DNA of 29,560 bases, from positions 1 to 29,560 of the IMG/VR virus record IMGVR_UViG_3300005732_000251; one strand, written 5' to 3'. The DNA comes from a virus. Below the pieces are notes generated by a model. It was not told where the DNA came from and did no database searches. It saw only the letters and a program-made list of their open reading frames with translations. The position numbers and the translations under genes are program-made. Position 1 is the first letter of the stretch. The number at the start of each line of letters is the position of its first letter. Positions 1-9,267 of the stretch are shown one piece after another.

Positions 1-582
1 ATGAAAAATCTAACTCTACTTACTTTAATGCTCATTATAGGGTGTTCATCACCTACAATGAGTCGAAAAGACTTTTTAAAAACCACATCAAGAATTTATG
101 AAAAAACTTCAAAAGAAGAAATCTTAAGCAACGTGGAAAAAGTTTTAAAACTAGCAGATAATGATTTTACATTTGTACATACAGAAGATGGTTTTATAGC
201 AACAAGAAAATTCACGATATTTTTACTTATTGCTGCAAGTGTTGGTAGAGATGAATGGATAATAAAAGTAAAAGAGATTGAAAAAGATAAATTTAGGATA
301 AGCACACTTGTTTCTACCTCTGGTTCTAATGTTGGTGGGTATGCAAGCTCTGGTGATACTGGTGTAGTCACAAGCCCCACGACTAAAGACTATATTCAAG
401 GAAATGCATTGTATAATTTGTTTTATGGTAGATTAGACTATTTTCAAAAAAGTAGTAAAACGTGGATAACCTGTGATCAATTTAACAAAATAATGAAAAC
501 AAAAAAACTATGGGGTAAAATAGAACCACTTTGTCAGGCATTTACAATAGATGATAATTCCCCAGAAATAGTAAAGAAATAA
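1..582 (+). CDS. Predicted lipoprotein of unknown function
   Basis: This 193-residue protein opens with a lipoprotein signal peptide: Lys2, a hydrophobic run to residue 13, then I-I-G-C with the lipidated Cys at 15. A second hydrophobic patch (about 72-83) lies inside the mature part, followed by a Ser/Gly/Thr-rich stretch near 103-128. No enzyme motif is recognised. It is the only convincing plus-strand gene and faces the phage operon tail to tail with 2 bases between the stops, so no separate terminator fits there. The ATG is the first base of the window, so its ribosome binding site is not visible and an upstream start cannot be excluded. It could be a phage-carried cargo gene (moron) expressed in the lysogen, or flanking host DNA. 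Lipoprotein nature is fairly sure; the role is unknown. Confidence 0.75.
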   Translation: MKNLTLLTLMLIIGCSSPTMSRKDFLKTTSRIYEKTSKEEILSNVEKVLKLADNDFTFVHTEDGFIATRKFTIFLLIAASVGRDEWIIKVKEIEKDKFRISTLVSTSGSNVGGYASSGDTGVVTSPTTKDYIQGNALYNLFYGRLDYFQKSSKTWITCDQFNKIMKTKKLWGKIEPLCQAFTIDDNSPEIVKK

Positions 583-584
583 AT

Positions 585-953
585 CTATTCCTTTTTTGTC
601 ATTCTTTTATCAATTGTATTTACTGTTCTGTCCCAGCTGGTAATATGCTTATTTTTGCATTTTCTAGACTTTTTACAGATCTTGATAATAAACTTTTTTA
701 TTTCTACCCAGCTATCTACAGGCAAGTGAATCATTAGTGGTCTAACTTCCCACCATGTTTTGCCATTGAATTTAGATGTATCACTAATTTCAAATTCTTT
801 TGAAGAAAGCGTATTAATACAATATGCCTTTTTTATAGATAGCTCTGTACATAGTGGCACATCAGGCGGTGTTACAGCACAGGAACTAATTAGTAAGCTT
901 AACAAGATCCCTAAACTTATTTTTAACATCATTTTCAGATTGCTGAATCTCAT
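585..953 (-). CDS. Small lipoprotein at the end of the late operon (possible outer-membrane spanin subunit)
   Basis: The product is 122 residues if it starts at the ATG at 953. A GGGTAG sequence ends 5 bases upstream and favours this start over the in-frame TTG at 989; ATGs at 932 and 929 are also possible. The N-terminus is basic, then hydrophobic, ending in L-I-S-S-C, a good lipobox with Cys at 25. The mature part has several further cysteines and a basic segment (about 90-112) but is not proline-rich like lambda Rz1. The start lies out of frame inside the 3' end of the previous gene (68-base overlap). That layout, and the position after the tail genes, resembles nested Rz/Rz1 spanin genes. 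The spanin role is inference; the protein resembles no family I can name. Confidence 0.65.
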   Translation of the reverse strand: MRFSNLKMMLKISLGILLSLLISSCAVTPPDVPLCTELSIKKAYCINTLSSKEFEISDTSKFNGKTWWEVRPLMIHLPVDSWVEIKKFIIKICKKSRKCKNKHITSWDRTVNTIDKRMTKKE

Positions 954-1233
954 AGATACTACCCGTGTTTCTAATTTGTATGTTTTCAACTAGTGTTTTG
1001 TAAAAGTCTCTACCCTGCTTATCTACTCTAAAGTCTACATATTGAAAGAAAGCTGCTAATTCAGTTTGATCTACAGCAAGGCTTATAATTGCCTCAATTA
1101 ATTTATTTAAAACAAACTTTAAAGGCGTGGAATTTAATACAGGAAATTTTGCAATAATGATAAGAACAAGAGAATTTGTTACTGTTTTTCTTGTGTGCTC
1201 TTTTAAACTATTTACATACTCATCATATCTCAT
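886..1233 (-). CDS. Hypothetical amphipathic protein, possibly lysis-related
   Basis: This 115-residue protein has two adjoining hydrophobic stretches, about residues 21-34 and 37-55, and a charged C-terminal third. It has no signal peptide or enzyme motif. The ATG at 1233 is preceded by AAAGG at suitable spacing. Its 3' end overlaps the start of the lipoprotein gene out of frame. The two hydrophobic stretches are broken by Lys and Pro, so membrane insertion is uncertain. A holin-like role is conceivable from the place in the operon, but nothing in the sequence proves it. A structured leader with two hairpins (1251-1272 and 1299-1313) precedes it. Confidence 0.65.
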   Translation of the reverse strand: MRYDEYVNSLKEHTRKTVTNSLVLIIIAKFPVLNSTPLKFVLNKLIEAIISLAVDQTELAAFFQYVDFRVDKQGRDFYKTLVENIQIRNTGSIYEIQQSENDVKNKFRDLVKLTN

Positions 1234-1250
1234 CGTACGACCTTTGAGGG

Positions 1251-1272
1251 TGGGTGTAGCGAACTACACCCA
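1251..1272. other. Perfect 9-bp hairpin with TTCG/CGAA loop
   Basis: TGGGTGTAG and CTACACCCA pair perfectly around a 4-base loop, read TTCG on the minus strand. No T-tract follows on either strand, so it is not a normal intrinsic terminator. It sits in the 86-base untranslated stretch before the gene starting at 1233, with the ribosome binding site of that gene just beyond it, so it may influence translation or mRNA stability. Confidence 0.7.
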
Positions 1273-1298
1273 TGAAAAACGATATAAAATCACACACC

Positions 1299-1313
1299 TG
1301 CCAACAAACGGCA
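1299..1313. other. Short hairpin in the same leader
   Basis: TGCC and GGCA pair around a 7-base loop. The stem is only 4 bp. It is worth noting mainly because it stands next to the strong hairpin at 1251-1272 in the same intergenic leader. Confidence 0.3.
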
Positions 1314-1319
1314 AAGAAA

Positions 1320-1559
1320 TTAATTCATTTTAAGGGCACTAAGTAGAGTGTCAAAAATAACATCATCTACCTGACCAGGGATAGCTTTTTTTAGTTTTTC
1401 GACAAAATACTTTGGTTCAATATTTGCATAAACTCCTGCATCTACACCCTTGCCATCATAACCAAAAGTAACTTTAAACTCCTTACTTTCACTATCATAA
1501 TCAATATCGAACTCTGTTTCTTTACCTGGTTTCTTTGAAACGATTGACTTACTTTCCAT
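1320..1559 (-). CDS. Hypothetical 79-residue protein
   Basis: This is a small soluble acidic protein with no cysteine, signal peptide or transmembrane segment. The middle (about 17-34) looks like alternating beta strands, and the C-terminal half looks helical. I do not recognise the family. The ATG at 1559 has AGAGG with 7-base spacing. It lies between the coiled-coil membrane protein gene and the structured leader near 1250, in the group of small genes after the tail fibre. It could be a fibre chaperone or a lysis accessory, but nothing favours either. Confidence 0.6.
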   Translation of the reverse strand: MESKSIVSKKPGKETEFDIDYDSESKEFKVTFGYDGKGVDAGVYANIEPKYFVEKLKKAIPGQVDDVIFDTLLSALKMN

Positions 1560-1628
1560 AAATAACCTCTTTGTTTAAAGTTTATTGATTCAAAGTTAAA
1601 TTATATGCCTCTTTGTTTTACATGTACC

Positions 1629-1967
1629 TTACTTGAGTAAAGTTTGATTAATTCTGATAATTGACTCTTTGTTGTCCTTAATCATTTTGGCATTTTCTCT
1701 AACTGCTTCACTTATATCAAGATCTCTTTTTTCACCTAGCTTTATTTCTCTACTCTGGATTGCTGTTAATGTAACGACCTTATTTAGAGTTTCAGTCATC
1801 TTATCGACCTTAACCATTGCTTGACCATGCATTGTTTGTAATGACTTTTGAAAATCACTCTGCATTTTCTCAACTTTTCCGGTAAGGGTATTTACTGAAA
1901 AATAAATACCCACTATTACAGCACCTAGTGAACCATTGTTAGAAATTAATTCTTTGAAGTTTTTCAT
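1629..1967 (-). CDS. Membrane-anchored coiled-coil protein (candidate inner-membrane spanin or haemolysin/XhlA-like)
   Basis: The 112-residue protein has one hydrophobic segment at about 13-30 followed by a long polar helix (35-110) with heptad-like hydrophobic spacing, rich in Lys, Glu and Gln and without proline. This N-in membrane anchor plus coiled coil is the topology of i-spanins (Rz) and also of XhlA-type lysis proteins. It starts at ATG 1967 with AAGGA five bases upstream, 13 bases after the tail fibre stop. A lipoprotein gene lies about 0.7 kb downstream, which could supply an o-spanin partner. The topology is visible; the function is inference. Confidence 0.65.
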   Translation of the reverse strand: MKNFKELISNNGSLGAVIVGIYFSVNTLTGKVEKMQSDFQKSLQTMHGQAMVKVDKMTETLNKVVTLTAIQSREIKLGEKRDLDISEAVRENAKMIKDNKESIIRINQTLLK

Positions 1968-1980
1968 GTTAATCCTTGGG

Positions 1981-4900
1981 TTATTCCAAATATTCGAGAG
2001 TGATCGAGTAATCTGTAAGAGTTCTACTTATTCTTTCAATAACCATAGAGCCCGATGGGTCATAATACGCATGAAATGCTTCGATACCAGATAAATAACC
2101 GTTGTGCCAAACGCCTGACTCGTCATCTTTGTATGTTTCCTTTATTTGAATAACCTCAATGTTAGCGTTCAAAGTGCTGTCGATTGTAGTGGTCGCTGTT
2201 ATGTTTATTCCTGTAGCCCTCCACGTCCTCGCCATAACTCTACGACTATCCAACATTCCACCTGTCCAGTACGGTGTACCATCTGATTGTCCGCTTGATA
2301 GTGGTACGTTTGCGGTAAGTACAGCTTGAGGCACTCTGTAATCGGAAAGCTGTCGTTGAATAGTAAAGCTAAAGTCATCATCTGTAACAGCGCCCGCATT
2401 TCTATTTACAGCGGTAAATCCAGTTGTGTCTATTATCCCGTCCAATAACCCCACATCTCTATTGTTCTTTTCTCCAAAAGAAATGGAAGGTGTTACAGAG
2501 AAGAAATTATCTGCAAAATCGACCCTTACTTGACCTTCTGATATCCTCTCTACATTTTTAATAAACTTACTGTTTTGACTTAGTGTCGAAGCAGTAGTCC
2601 CATTATTTTCAATCCTAGCACTATAAACATTCTCAACTAAATCAGTAACAGGAACTTGAACTATTGACGGCTCTACTGGTGTAAGTTCTAAGTAACTAAC
2701 TCTTGATTCAGTAGTGTTGCCGTAAATATGTCCACCTGCTGGGTTAGAAGCGATGCTTGTTGTTAGAGTTGTGTCTTTTGCCGTGAATGTTTTAATAATA
2801 GGAAGTGGAGTAACATGACCATTAGTTGCTGAACCATTTATCTCTGCACCTGTGATATTTGTAGCCCCATTGTCTACAGTGATAGTAAGCTCACTTGTAC
2901 TTGATACTGTTGCCGATAAAACACCCTTTAACTCATACTCTTTACCGACTTCAAGATTCGTAAAAGTTAAATCTGTCATCACTCCAACAGTGGATTTGTC
3001 TGACTGTAATCTTCTTTCCTGCGTATTACTTACATTAACACCTTTGAAGGTTACGTTATTTGACTGCTCAACAAAAACAACCTCTACATAAGTATCGGGA
3101 GTTGATTGCCACCCTGTCCAACCTGTATGAACTGACTCATTGGCTTCAAGCTCTACACTATGATTTTGAACAATGTTTCCCCCTGCTGCAAGTGCCGCCA
3201 TTGAATATCGAATCTCTGTAAGTTCATCATTATTCTTGAATAATGCTCCATAGTAACTTGCATCATTACTTTGAATATAGGAGTTGAAATGTAAAACACC
3301 TTTTCTATTCGCAGTGAACTTTGTGTAGTTTCCAGCATTGTCAATTCTTAAACCGTCACCTTTTACAGTTAAGTTTGTGTATTTTGCTCTGTAAAAACCA
3401 TTTGATTCCGTAGTTGAAAAATCTCCACTGCCTGTATTACCTTGCCACTTTGCCGATGAGATTTGTGTCGTCTGCGCAAGTTGCATAGGATTAAGATCAA
3501 CTCTAATTTTATCCATATGCAAGATAAAGCTATCATCCCTTACCACAGGGTAAGCATTTGCCCTAAGTTTTGTCTGTGTGCTTAGAAGTGAAAAAGATAA
3601 ACCACAGTCATTGACTCCATTTTCCAGCATTAAACTTGGTCCAGGAACCCACGTTGCACCATCTTCTGAATATTCCAATTCGACTCTGTAGCTATTATTA
3701 GGCGCATTTGTTTTTGAAAGGAATTTAAAGCCCAGGACTCCGGCATGAAACTCTGGCTTGGATACATCTAAAACATCTGAAACCCACTTATCCCCAGCAA
3801 GGGCAGAAGCTTGTGTCATTTTGGCTGATCTAAGACCTTCAAGGGGTTCAACTGCATCTGTCTCAACAGAAAGCGTTGCCGATGATGCCGTCCAGTAGTC
3901 AGTAGGTGCGACAACCTCATAATCCTGATAGTGTCTAATTGAAGCATTTCCAACATCAATTACAACATCACCAGTTTGGCTGTTTACACTTGTGACTAAA
4001 TCACTATTATCAATTTTTTGAAAAACTGTTCCATTCCATATTGCCCAATCATTAAGGCCCCATGCTGTAATTCCATCAAGGTCTGTATTTCCGGTCTGGT
4101 TTACAATCCAATACTGCCCAATCGCCTTCTCTGGAATTGAAGATAAGTTAGGTGTATTTGTTGAGGCATCCCATGTGGATTGATAAGAAAGCCCACCTTC
4201 CCCACCGCCAATAGGAGTTAATAACCCATCTATAACCTGATATCTTTTTTTCTCATCTACCGCAAAGGCTTCATATCCATTTGCAGCCGTAGCAGCCCAT
4301 GTCTCAAGAGAGGCTTTTGTATCATACTTTGTGTGCGGATCATGGCCATTTACATGCGAATCAATAATACTTGTGAAGTCCTTAGAGATAAATGTCAGTT
4401 TTGGTAAATCCAAATTAAAATCAACTAAATCAGATACAAAATCTTCATTAACAAAATACAAAGATCCAGAATTTAAAATAAATGTATTCTTAAAATACTG
4501 TGTATCAGGAAGATAATTAATTGATATTCTTTTTAACTCTCCTGCACTATTAACAATTACTTGTGAATTATCAACTCCGGCCATTGAGAGAAGCTTTAAA
4601 ACCCCTTTGTCGGAAAGACTAAGAACTTCTCTCAATGTTCCACCATCAATTAAGTCAATCGAATATTTAGCACTTTCCGCACCATCTGCAACATTTGTAC
4701 TAGATACTGCAATTCTTCCAAAAGTAACAGTTTCATTCACATCATTATATTGAGTAAAAATTGAAGAAAGTGAAGAAGTAGAATTTACACTTCTAAAAAT
4801 TTCTAATACATCTGCTAAATTATCCGTTCTTCCTACTGTATAAGAAGAAATTTGATTATTCCCACCGAAAATAATCTTGTGATTAATTGGATCAATAGTA

Positions 4901-5130
4901 AAAAGAGTTATATCTTGAACCCCATCAAACTGCTTGGCCTCCCAAAGCCCAATTGTTAAATCACTTATATCAGTGACCTTAACCCATCTAGTACCAGGTA
5001 TTGCATAAGCGGGCCTAGATACTCCCATATGACCAGATCTAATTGCATGAGATGCAGCATCAAGCATATTTGCTAAATCAATTCCACCATCATTATTTTC
5101 ATCAATATCTGTAAAAAAATCTTGTGACAT
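1981..5130 (-). CDS. Large tail fibre / receptor-binding protein
   Basis: The 1049-residue protein has no enzyme motif but is rich in Ser, Thr, Asn, Asp and Val, as in beta-structured fibres. Residues about 45-110 form an N-terminal part. A stretch near 155-215 has short repeated fibre-like strands. Around 315-390 there is a Trp-rich domain (W-D-A-S-T, then G-Q-Y-W-I-V and W-A-I-W-N-G) of a type often seen in fibre shafts and base-plate proteins. The C-terminal half looks like a series of beta-sandwich, carbohydrate-binding-like units. The gene follows the gpJ-like tip gene by 6 bases, the normal place of a siphovirus side or central fibre, and its ribosome binding site (GTAGG) overlaps that gene's stop. 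It probably decides host range. Exact domain families cannot be fixed by eye. Confidence 0.8.
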   Translation of the reverse strand: MSQDFFTDIDENNDGGIDLANMLDAASHAIRSGHMGVSRPAYAIPGTRWVKVTDISDLTIGLWEAKQFDGVQDITLFTIDPINHKIIFGGNNQISSYTVGRTDNLADVLEIFRSVNSTSSLSSIFTQYNDVNETVTFGRIAVSSTNVADGAESAKYSIDLIDGGTLREVLSLSDKGVLKLLSMAGVDNSQVIVNSAGELKRISINYLPDTQYFKNTFILNSGSLYFVNEDFVSDLVDFNLDLPKLTFISKDFTSIIDSHVNGHDPHTKYDTKASLETWAATAANGYEAFAVDEKKRYQVIDGLLTPIGGGEGGLSYQSTWDASTNTPNLSSIPEKAIGQYWIVNQTGNTDLDGITAWGLNDWAIWNGTVFQKIDNSDLVTSVNSQTGDVVIDVGNASIRHYQDYEVVAPTDYWTASSATLSVETDAVEPLEGLRSAKMTQASALAGDKWVSDVLDVSKPEFHAGVLGFKFLSKTNAPNNSYRVELEYSEDGATWVPGPSLMLENGVNDCGLSFSLLSTQTKLRANAYPVVRDDSFILHMDKIRVDLNPMQLAQTTQISSAKWQGNTGSGDFSTTESNGFYRAKYTNLTVKGDGLRIDNAGNYTKFTANRKGVLHFNSYIQSNDASYYGALFKNNDELTEIRYSMAALAAGGNIVQNHSVELEANESVHTGWTGWQSTPDTYVEVVFVEQSNNVTFKGVNVSNTQERRLQSDKSTVGVMTDLTFTNLEVGKEYELKGVLSATVSSTSELTITVDNGATNITGAEINGSATNGHVTPLPIIKTFTAKDTTLTTSIASNPAGGHIYGNTTESRVSYLELTPVEPSIVQVPVTDLVENVYSARIENNGTTASTLSQNSKFIKNVERISEGQVRVDFADNFFSVTPSISFGEKNNRDVGLLDGIIDTTGFTAVNRNAGAVTDDDFSFTIQRQLSDYRVPQAVLTANVPLSSGQSDGTPYWTGGMLDSRRVMARTWRATGINITATTTIDSTLNANIEVIQIKETYKDDESGVWHNGYLSGIEAFHAYYDPSGSMVIERISRTLTDYSITLEYLE

Positions 5131-5136
5131 ATATAC

Positions 5137-8100
5137 CTACTTGTAAATTAGTTCATCTTTTGTGTACCTGACTCCGATGCCTACAGCTATCCAGTCAAAT
5201 GTTATGTTGTTCTTTGGTAGTCCGCTAGAATCAAAGAATTGAACTTTGAAACCGTCTTTATCTTTTTCTATTATTTCATAGTAATCACCCTGCGCTAAAT
5301 TCTCTTGGATTGTAATATTGAAAGATTTTAATTCTTTGAAACCTGGAGCAAAGTTCACACGTTCACCTGACAAAGCATTATTTCCATTAATGTTACGAGT
5401 AGGAAAATAAGCCTTAACTACAGCAGAATAAAGCATTGGGCTTAGTGTGTTATCTTTTGAAGATAGCTTTATTCTTAATTGAAATTTTTGTCCTGTATAA
5501 TCACCAACAGTTAGCTTTTTCCATGGGCCACTATTTTTTTCAGAACCATATGCAAGAAATTGAACATCTGCTAATTTTGCCCAATCCTTCAATGTGTCCT
5601 TATCTTCTTTAACTCTTATCTCCACATCTGCACTAACAGAACCTTCAAAATTTGCACCAGCTAATGATTTAACATCTGCTAGTTTTGTCCAGTTTTTGAT
5701 AAGTGACATATATGTAAAGCCCCCAGCGATAACATTCGCCTCAAAACGAACCTTAAAAACATCACCAAGTTCAATATCTTCTGCAAAATAATAATATCCT
5801 TCCTGATAATTAAATTGTGAAAAGTCAGAATTAGAAGAAAGAATTAATCTATCTTTATATGATTGAAGATTTATTTTTTTCCCATCAAATAAAGGAACTC
5901 GATACTCCTTTTCAAGATATACATCTGTAGATTCTGGAATAGTTGTAATAACTCTAGTTTCTTTAGTAGACATATTACCGGCCCAATCTACGGCCTTAAT
6001 CAAATAAGTACCATTTCTTAGAGGTACTGATTTTGAAGTTGTAGCCGCTGGTACATCTGCAATTTTGTCAGAAATTGACCATCTAGCACCAGACGTTCCA
6101 GGGTAATATTTGATTATATATCTATCAAGATCACAATCTTCTACATCATCCCATGTAAGTTCTAAACGCTCTGTTAGAATATTTGCACTAAGATTTTTTA
6201 CATTGGCCGGTGGTATTTCATCTTGTGTAGGAGTGTATGCGTAAGATGATGAACTATTAAGATCAAGCTTTTCACCTGTACCACTAACAGAAACTATAAT
6301 AAATTTATGTTCTACACCCAAATTTTCAGAGTCAGCAAAGTATGTAAATGATGTACTTTTAACAATTCCGGCTAAATTAGTTTGTGAATTGATAGTTACA
6401 TATACTTCATATGATGAAACTAAGCTTGCTGGTGGTGTCCACGATAGATTAATACCGTATCTATATGCATTTTCAGAAGTGGCACAAGAAACAGCATAAG
6501 TTGAATATATGTTTTGAACTGCACCAGGGGCTTTCCCAATGATTGCATCATTAGTGTTTATCACTGGCCTATAATCAGGAATAGGACCTTTATCTGCATT
6601 AAAAATTTCCGGTGCGTATTCCTGGAGCAATACAACAGCGTTAAGATCCGTATCTGTATCAATTGATTTTACAATAAGATCCATTGCAGTTTTACCAGCC
6701 TCACCAAACAGAACTAAGTCATCAATTGAAAAATAAGAAGCATTTTCTACTTCTACTGTATTTATATCAACAACGTCTAAAACATTGTGAATGATTACCC
6801 TACCATTTGATCTATGCCTAGCCTCAATCTGCTTGTTCTGTGCTGCAATATCTACAATGTCATCATCAAGTGTAATAAAGTTACCTTGAATTTTTCTTAC
6901 TCTAAATGGCGAACCTCCGGCTTTCATTGTGTCCATTGCAAGCCTTACAAGATCACCACGAGTACAACTAAGGCTATCAATACCAACCTTGATTTCTATT
7001 GTTTCTTGTCTTAATTCAGCCTGTGCAAGATAATATCTTCCCTGTCTCCATGCTTGAACCATATTTGTACAGGCGAAAACGTCAATTTCTTCGAATAATT
7101 CTGCTGTGCTTTGATCGTAACCATCTGCATAAGCTATAACCTCGTCAACCTGCCAATTCGCCATTGGCTCTATATATCTACACTTAACAGCGTGAGGTTT
7201 ATCAGTATATGACCTACTTGACTTAAAAGAAGTAATATTACGAGTAGTCCAAATCTGTGTCGGAAACTCTTTGGCCTCATCGAGGATAACACCATAAGAA
7301 CCACCAAATATATTTAAAGCTGCTCTACCAGACGAACAAACTTGTTGAACTAACTCCCTTACTGTGGTCTTATAATCAAGTACAAAATTACATTCAAAAC
7401 CAGAAGATAGACCAAACTTTTCAACTGTATTTGATTCACAAAATTCTGCCCATTTTAGTATTGAAGCTAAATGAAGTTGATTCTTATTTATTTTCCTTTG
7501 ATTGAGCTCACCTGTCAGAATGTCGACAAAAACCCAAGCTGGGTTACTAGTTTCTCTTTTTTCCCATTGCTGTAGATCTTCATTGTAAACATCAAGTAAA
7601 GAAATACCCTCAACAGATAAATTATCAACTTGCCCATTTAATTGTTCCGAGGCTTTTATTTTTAGCTCTAAAAAAGTGTGTGGAACTTTTGTTTTTATAG
7701 GTGCAGTATTTGAATAACTTTTTAAACTCCCCCATGTGAAGCTATTATAGTTATTATTTGTCATCCCATTTTTTGTTTCAGATGTTTTAGTAATTCTTAC
7801 TTCATATTGTTTTTGCCCACTTTCCGGATAAATTGTAAGTGAGGCAATGAATCTATTAAGAGTATTATTTACTATGTTTATATCTGTATTAAAAAATCTT
7901 CTAAGCTCTATAACTTCATTATCAAAAGGATTGTAAGCAAGCATTAAGCCATGGTAATCATCACGGTTATTATGTGGAACATTTTCAACTAATTTAGTTC
8001 CTTGAACTTCAATAGGTCTATCTAGGTAGCTATAACCATTGTCGAATTGAGTGATTTTATATACTTGATTTCTAAAAACGACTGTATCACCAATATTTAA

Positions 8101-9267
8101 TTGAACAGATAGTCGAGATATTTTGTAATGATAGTTGTACCAGGCATCTACCCTCAAAGATCCAGAATCTTCATTACCAGAATTACTTTGAATAACTACA
8201 ATATCCCAAAATACTTTACTACCTTCAAAGTCTTTTAAGAAAACTTCGGAACCATAGTAAGGACCATCATCAAGGCTTGTAATAGAAACAATTTCAGAGT
8301 TATAAGATCTACTTGAGTACCTGGAATCAAGATCAAATTTTACATCATTATATTTTTTCCATTGAGAAGATCCAACCTCTCTAAATTCAACTCCAATGTC
8401 TACAGAGTTATTGACATAATTACCACCACTATCAATTCCGGCTAACCCCTGTGGAAAAACTAAATCTACTTGGAAAAAGTCTGTCAATTCAGATGTAGAC
8501 CTAACAGCAGAATCATTAACATCATTATATTCAACTGCTAAATTTTGTACATTAACCGAATTAGTATAGAAATTAAATATATCACCTTGATGTGGTCTTA
8601 CGATTGAATAATCAACATTGTTAAAATAACCTATAAAAGTATCACCTATTCTAATACTTGATTCCTCAATATTTACATCACCAATACCTAAATCATAAAT
8701 TGTAACTAAATATGAATCATCACCAATTAAAAAGCCATAAGGCTGTGCTGCAACTCTAGGATAGATCCTATTTCTACCGTAAGCTTTTACACATGGGCCA
8801 TATCTGTCTACAACATTGCTCTGACCTGTAACGACATCAATTCGTTTTGTATCGTTAGCCCCTGTAGCTCCACTGCCATAAGACGGTACAGGCGGTGGAA
8901 AGATTGCGTTTAAAGCTAAAGATGTACCAATGCTTGCAGCAGCCGTTAAAAGTGCGCCACCAACACCAGGACCTGCATAAGCAGAAACAGCAGCAGTTAC
9001 AGCAATGATTACGGCAGTTTTGAAAAAACCACCAAAATCACCTCCGGCCGGAACTACATGAATTTTAACAAGGGTGTTTTTATTTGGTCTTGTATAGGCC
9101 CAATATTTAGCAAATACTTCATAGTCATTAACTGTGACTTTTAAATATGGGTAAATTTCTTTGGGAATATCTGCTTGTTCTAGGATCTCATATATCGTTA
9201 CACCATCATCAAAAACATGATGTTCAAACTCGCTATCGAAAACTCTCTTTTTTATGAGTGCTTGCAC
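5137..9267 (-). CDS. Tail tip / host specificity protein, gpI-gpJ-like fusion
   Basis: The 1376-residue protein starts at GTG 9267, inside the 3' end of the peptidase gene. Residues 1-75 look like the beta-grasp part of lambda gpI, ending V-K-I-H-V-V-P-A-G-G. A Gly/Ala-rich hydrophobic stretch (about 83-130) then ends in F-P-P-P-V-P, as in gpI-like proteins. From about 145 on it reads as a gpJ/TipJ central tip protein, including D-R-Y-G-P and G-R-N-R-I-Y-P. Two fibronectin type III-like domains begin near 912 and 1019, each with a typical Leu/Ser-W-T/D strand. The C-terminal 260 residues are beta-rich. gpJ-like proteins form the trimeric tip hub that contacts the receptor and starts DNA release. 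No separate gpI gene is present, which supports the fusion reading. Confidence 0.85.
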   Translation of the reverse strand: MQALIKKRVFDSEFEHHVFDDGVTIYEILEQADIPKEIYPYLKVTVNDYEVFAKYWAYTRPNKNTLVKIHVVPAGGDFGGFFKTAVIIAVTAAVSAYAGPGVGGALLTAAASIGTSLALNAIFPPPVPSYGSGATGANDTKRIDVVTGQSNVVDRYGPCVKAYGRNRIYPRVAAQPYGFLIGDDSYLVTIYDLGIGDVNIEESSIRIGDTFIGYFNNVDYSIVRPHQGDIFNFYTNSVNVQNLAVEYNDVNDSAVRSTSELTDFFQVDLVFPQGLAGIDSGGNYVNNSVDIGVEFREVGSSQWKKYNDVKFDLDSRYSSRSYNSEIVSITSLDDGPYYGSEVFLKDFEGSKVFWDIVVIQSNSGNEDSGSLRVDAWYNYHYKISRLSVQLNIGDTVVFRNQVYKITQFDNGYSYLDRPIEVQGTKLVENVPHNNRDDYHGLMLAYNPFDNEVIELRRFFNTDINIVNNTLNRFIASLTIYPESGQKQYEVRITKTSETKNGMTNNNYNSFTWGSLKSYSNTAPIKTKVPHTFLELKIKASEQLNGQVDNLSVEGISLLDVYNEDLQQWEKRETSNPAWVFVDILTGELNQRKINKNQLHLASILKWAEFCESNTVEKFGLSSGFECNFVLDYKTTVRELVQQVCSSGRAALNIFGGSYGVILDEAKEFPTQIWTTRNITSFKSSRSYTDKPHAVKCRYIEPMANWQVDEVIAYADGYDQSTAELFEEIDVFACTNMVQAWRQGRYYLAQAELRQETIEIKVGIDSLSCTRGDLVRLAMDTMKAGGSPFRVRKIQGNFITLDDDIVDIAAQNKQIEARHRSNGRVIIHNVLDVVDINTVEVENASYFSIDDLVLFGEAGKTAMDLIVKSIDTDTDLNAVVLLQEYAPEIFNADKGPIPDYRPVINTNDAIIGKAPGAVQNIYSTYAVSCATSENAYRYGINLSWTPPASLVSSYEVYVTINSQTNLAGIVKSTSFTYFADSENLGVEHKFIIVSVSGTGEKLDLNSSSSYAYTPTQDEIPPANVKNLSANILTERLELTWDDVEDCDLDRYIIKYYPGTSGARWSISDKIADVPAATTSKSVPLRNGTYLIKAVDWAGNMSTKETRVITTIPESTDVYLEKEYRVPLFDGKKINLQSYKDRLILSSNSDFSQFNYQEGYYYFAEDIELGDVFKVRFEANVIAGGFTYMSLIKNWTKLADVKSLAGANFEGSVSADVEIRVKEDKDTLKDWAKLADVQFLAYGSEKNSGPWKKLTVGDYTGQKFQLRIKLSSKDNTLSPMLYSAVVKAYFPTRNINGNNALSGERVNFAPGFKELKSFNITIQENLAQGDYYEIIEKDKDGFKVQFFDSSGLPKNNITFDWIAVGIGVRYTKDELIYK

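Noticed and set aside
1251-1272. Intrinsic terminator
   Set aside because: The stem is strong but neither strand has a T-tract after it.
1600-1605. TATAAT as a minus-strand promoter for the gene starting at 1559
   Set aside because: A perfect -10 is present but no acceptable -35 hexamer lies 16-18 bases upstream, and such hexamers are frequent in AT-rich DNA.
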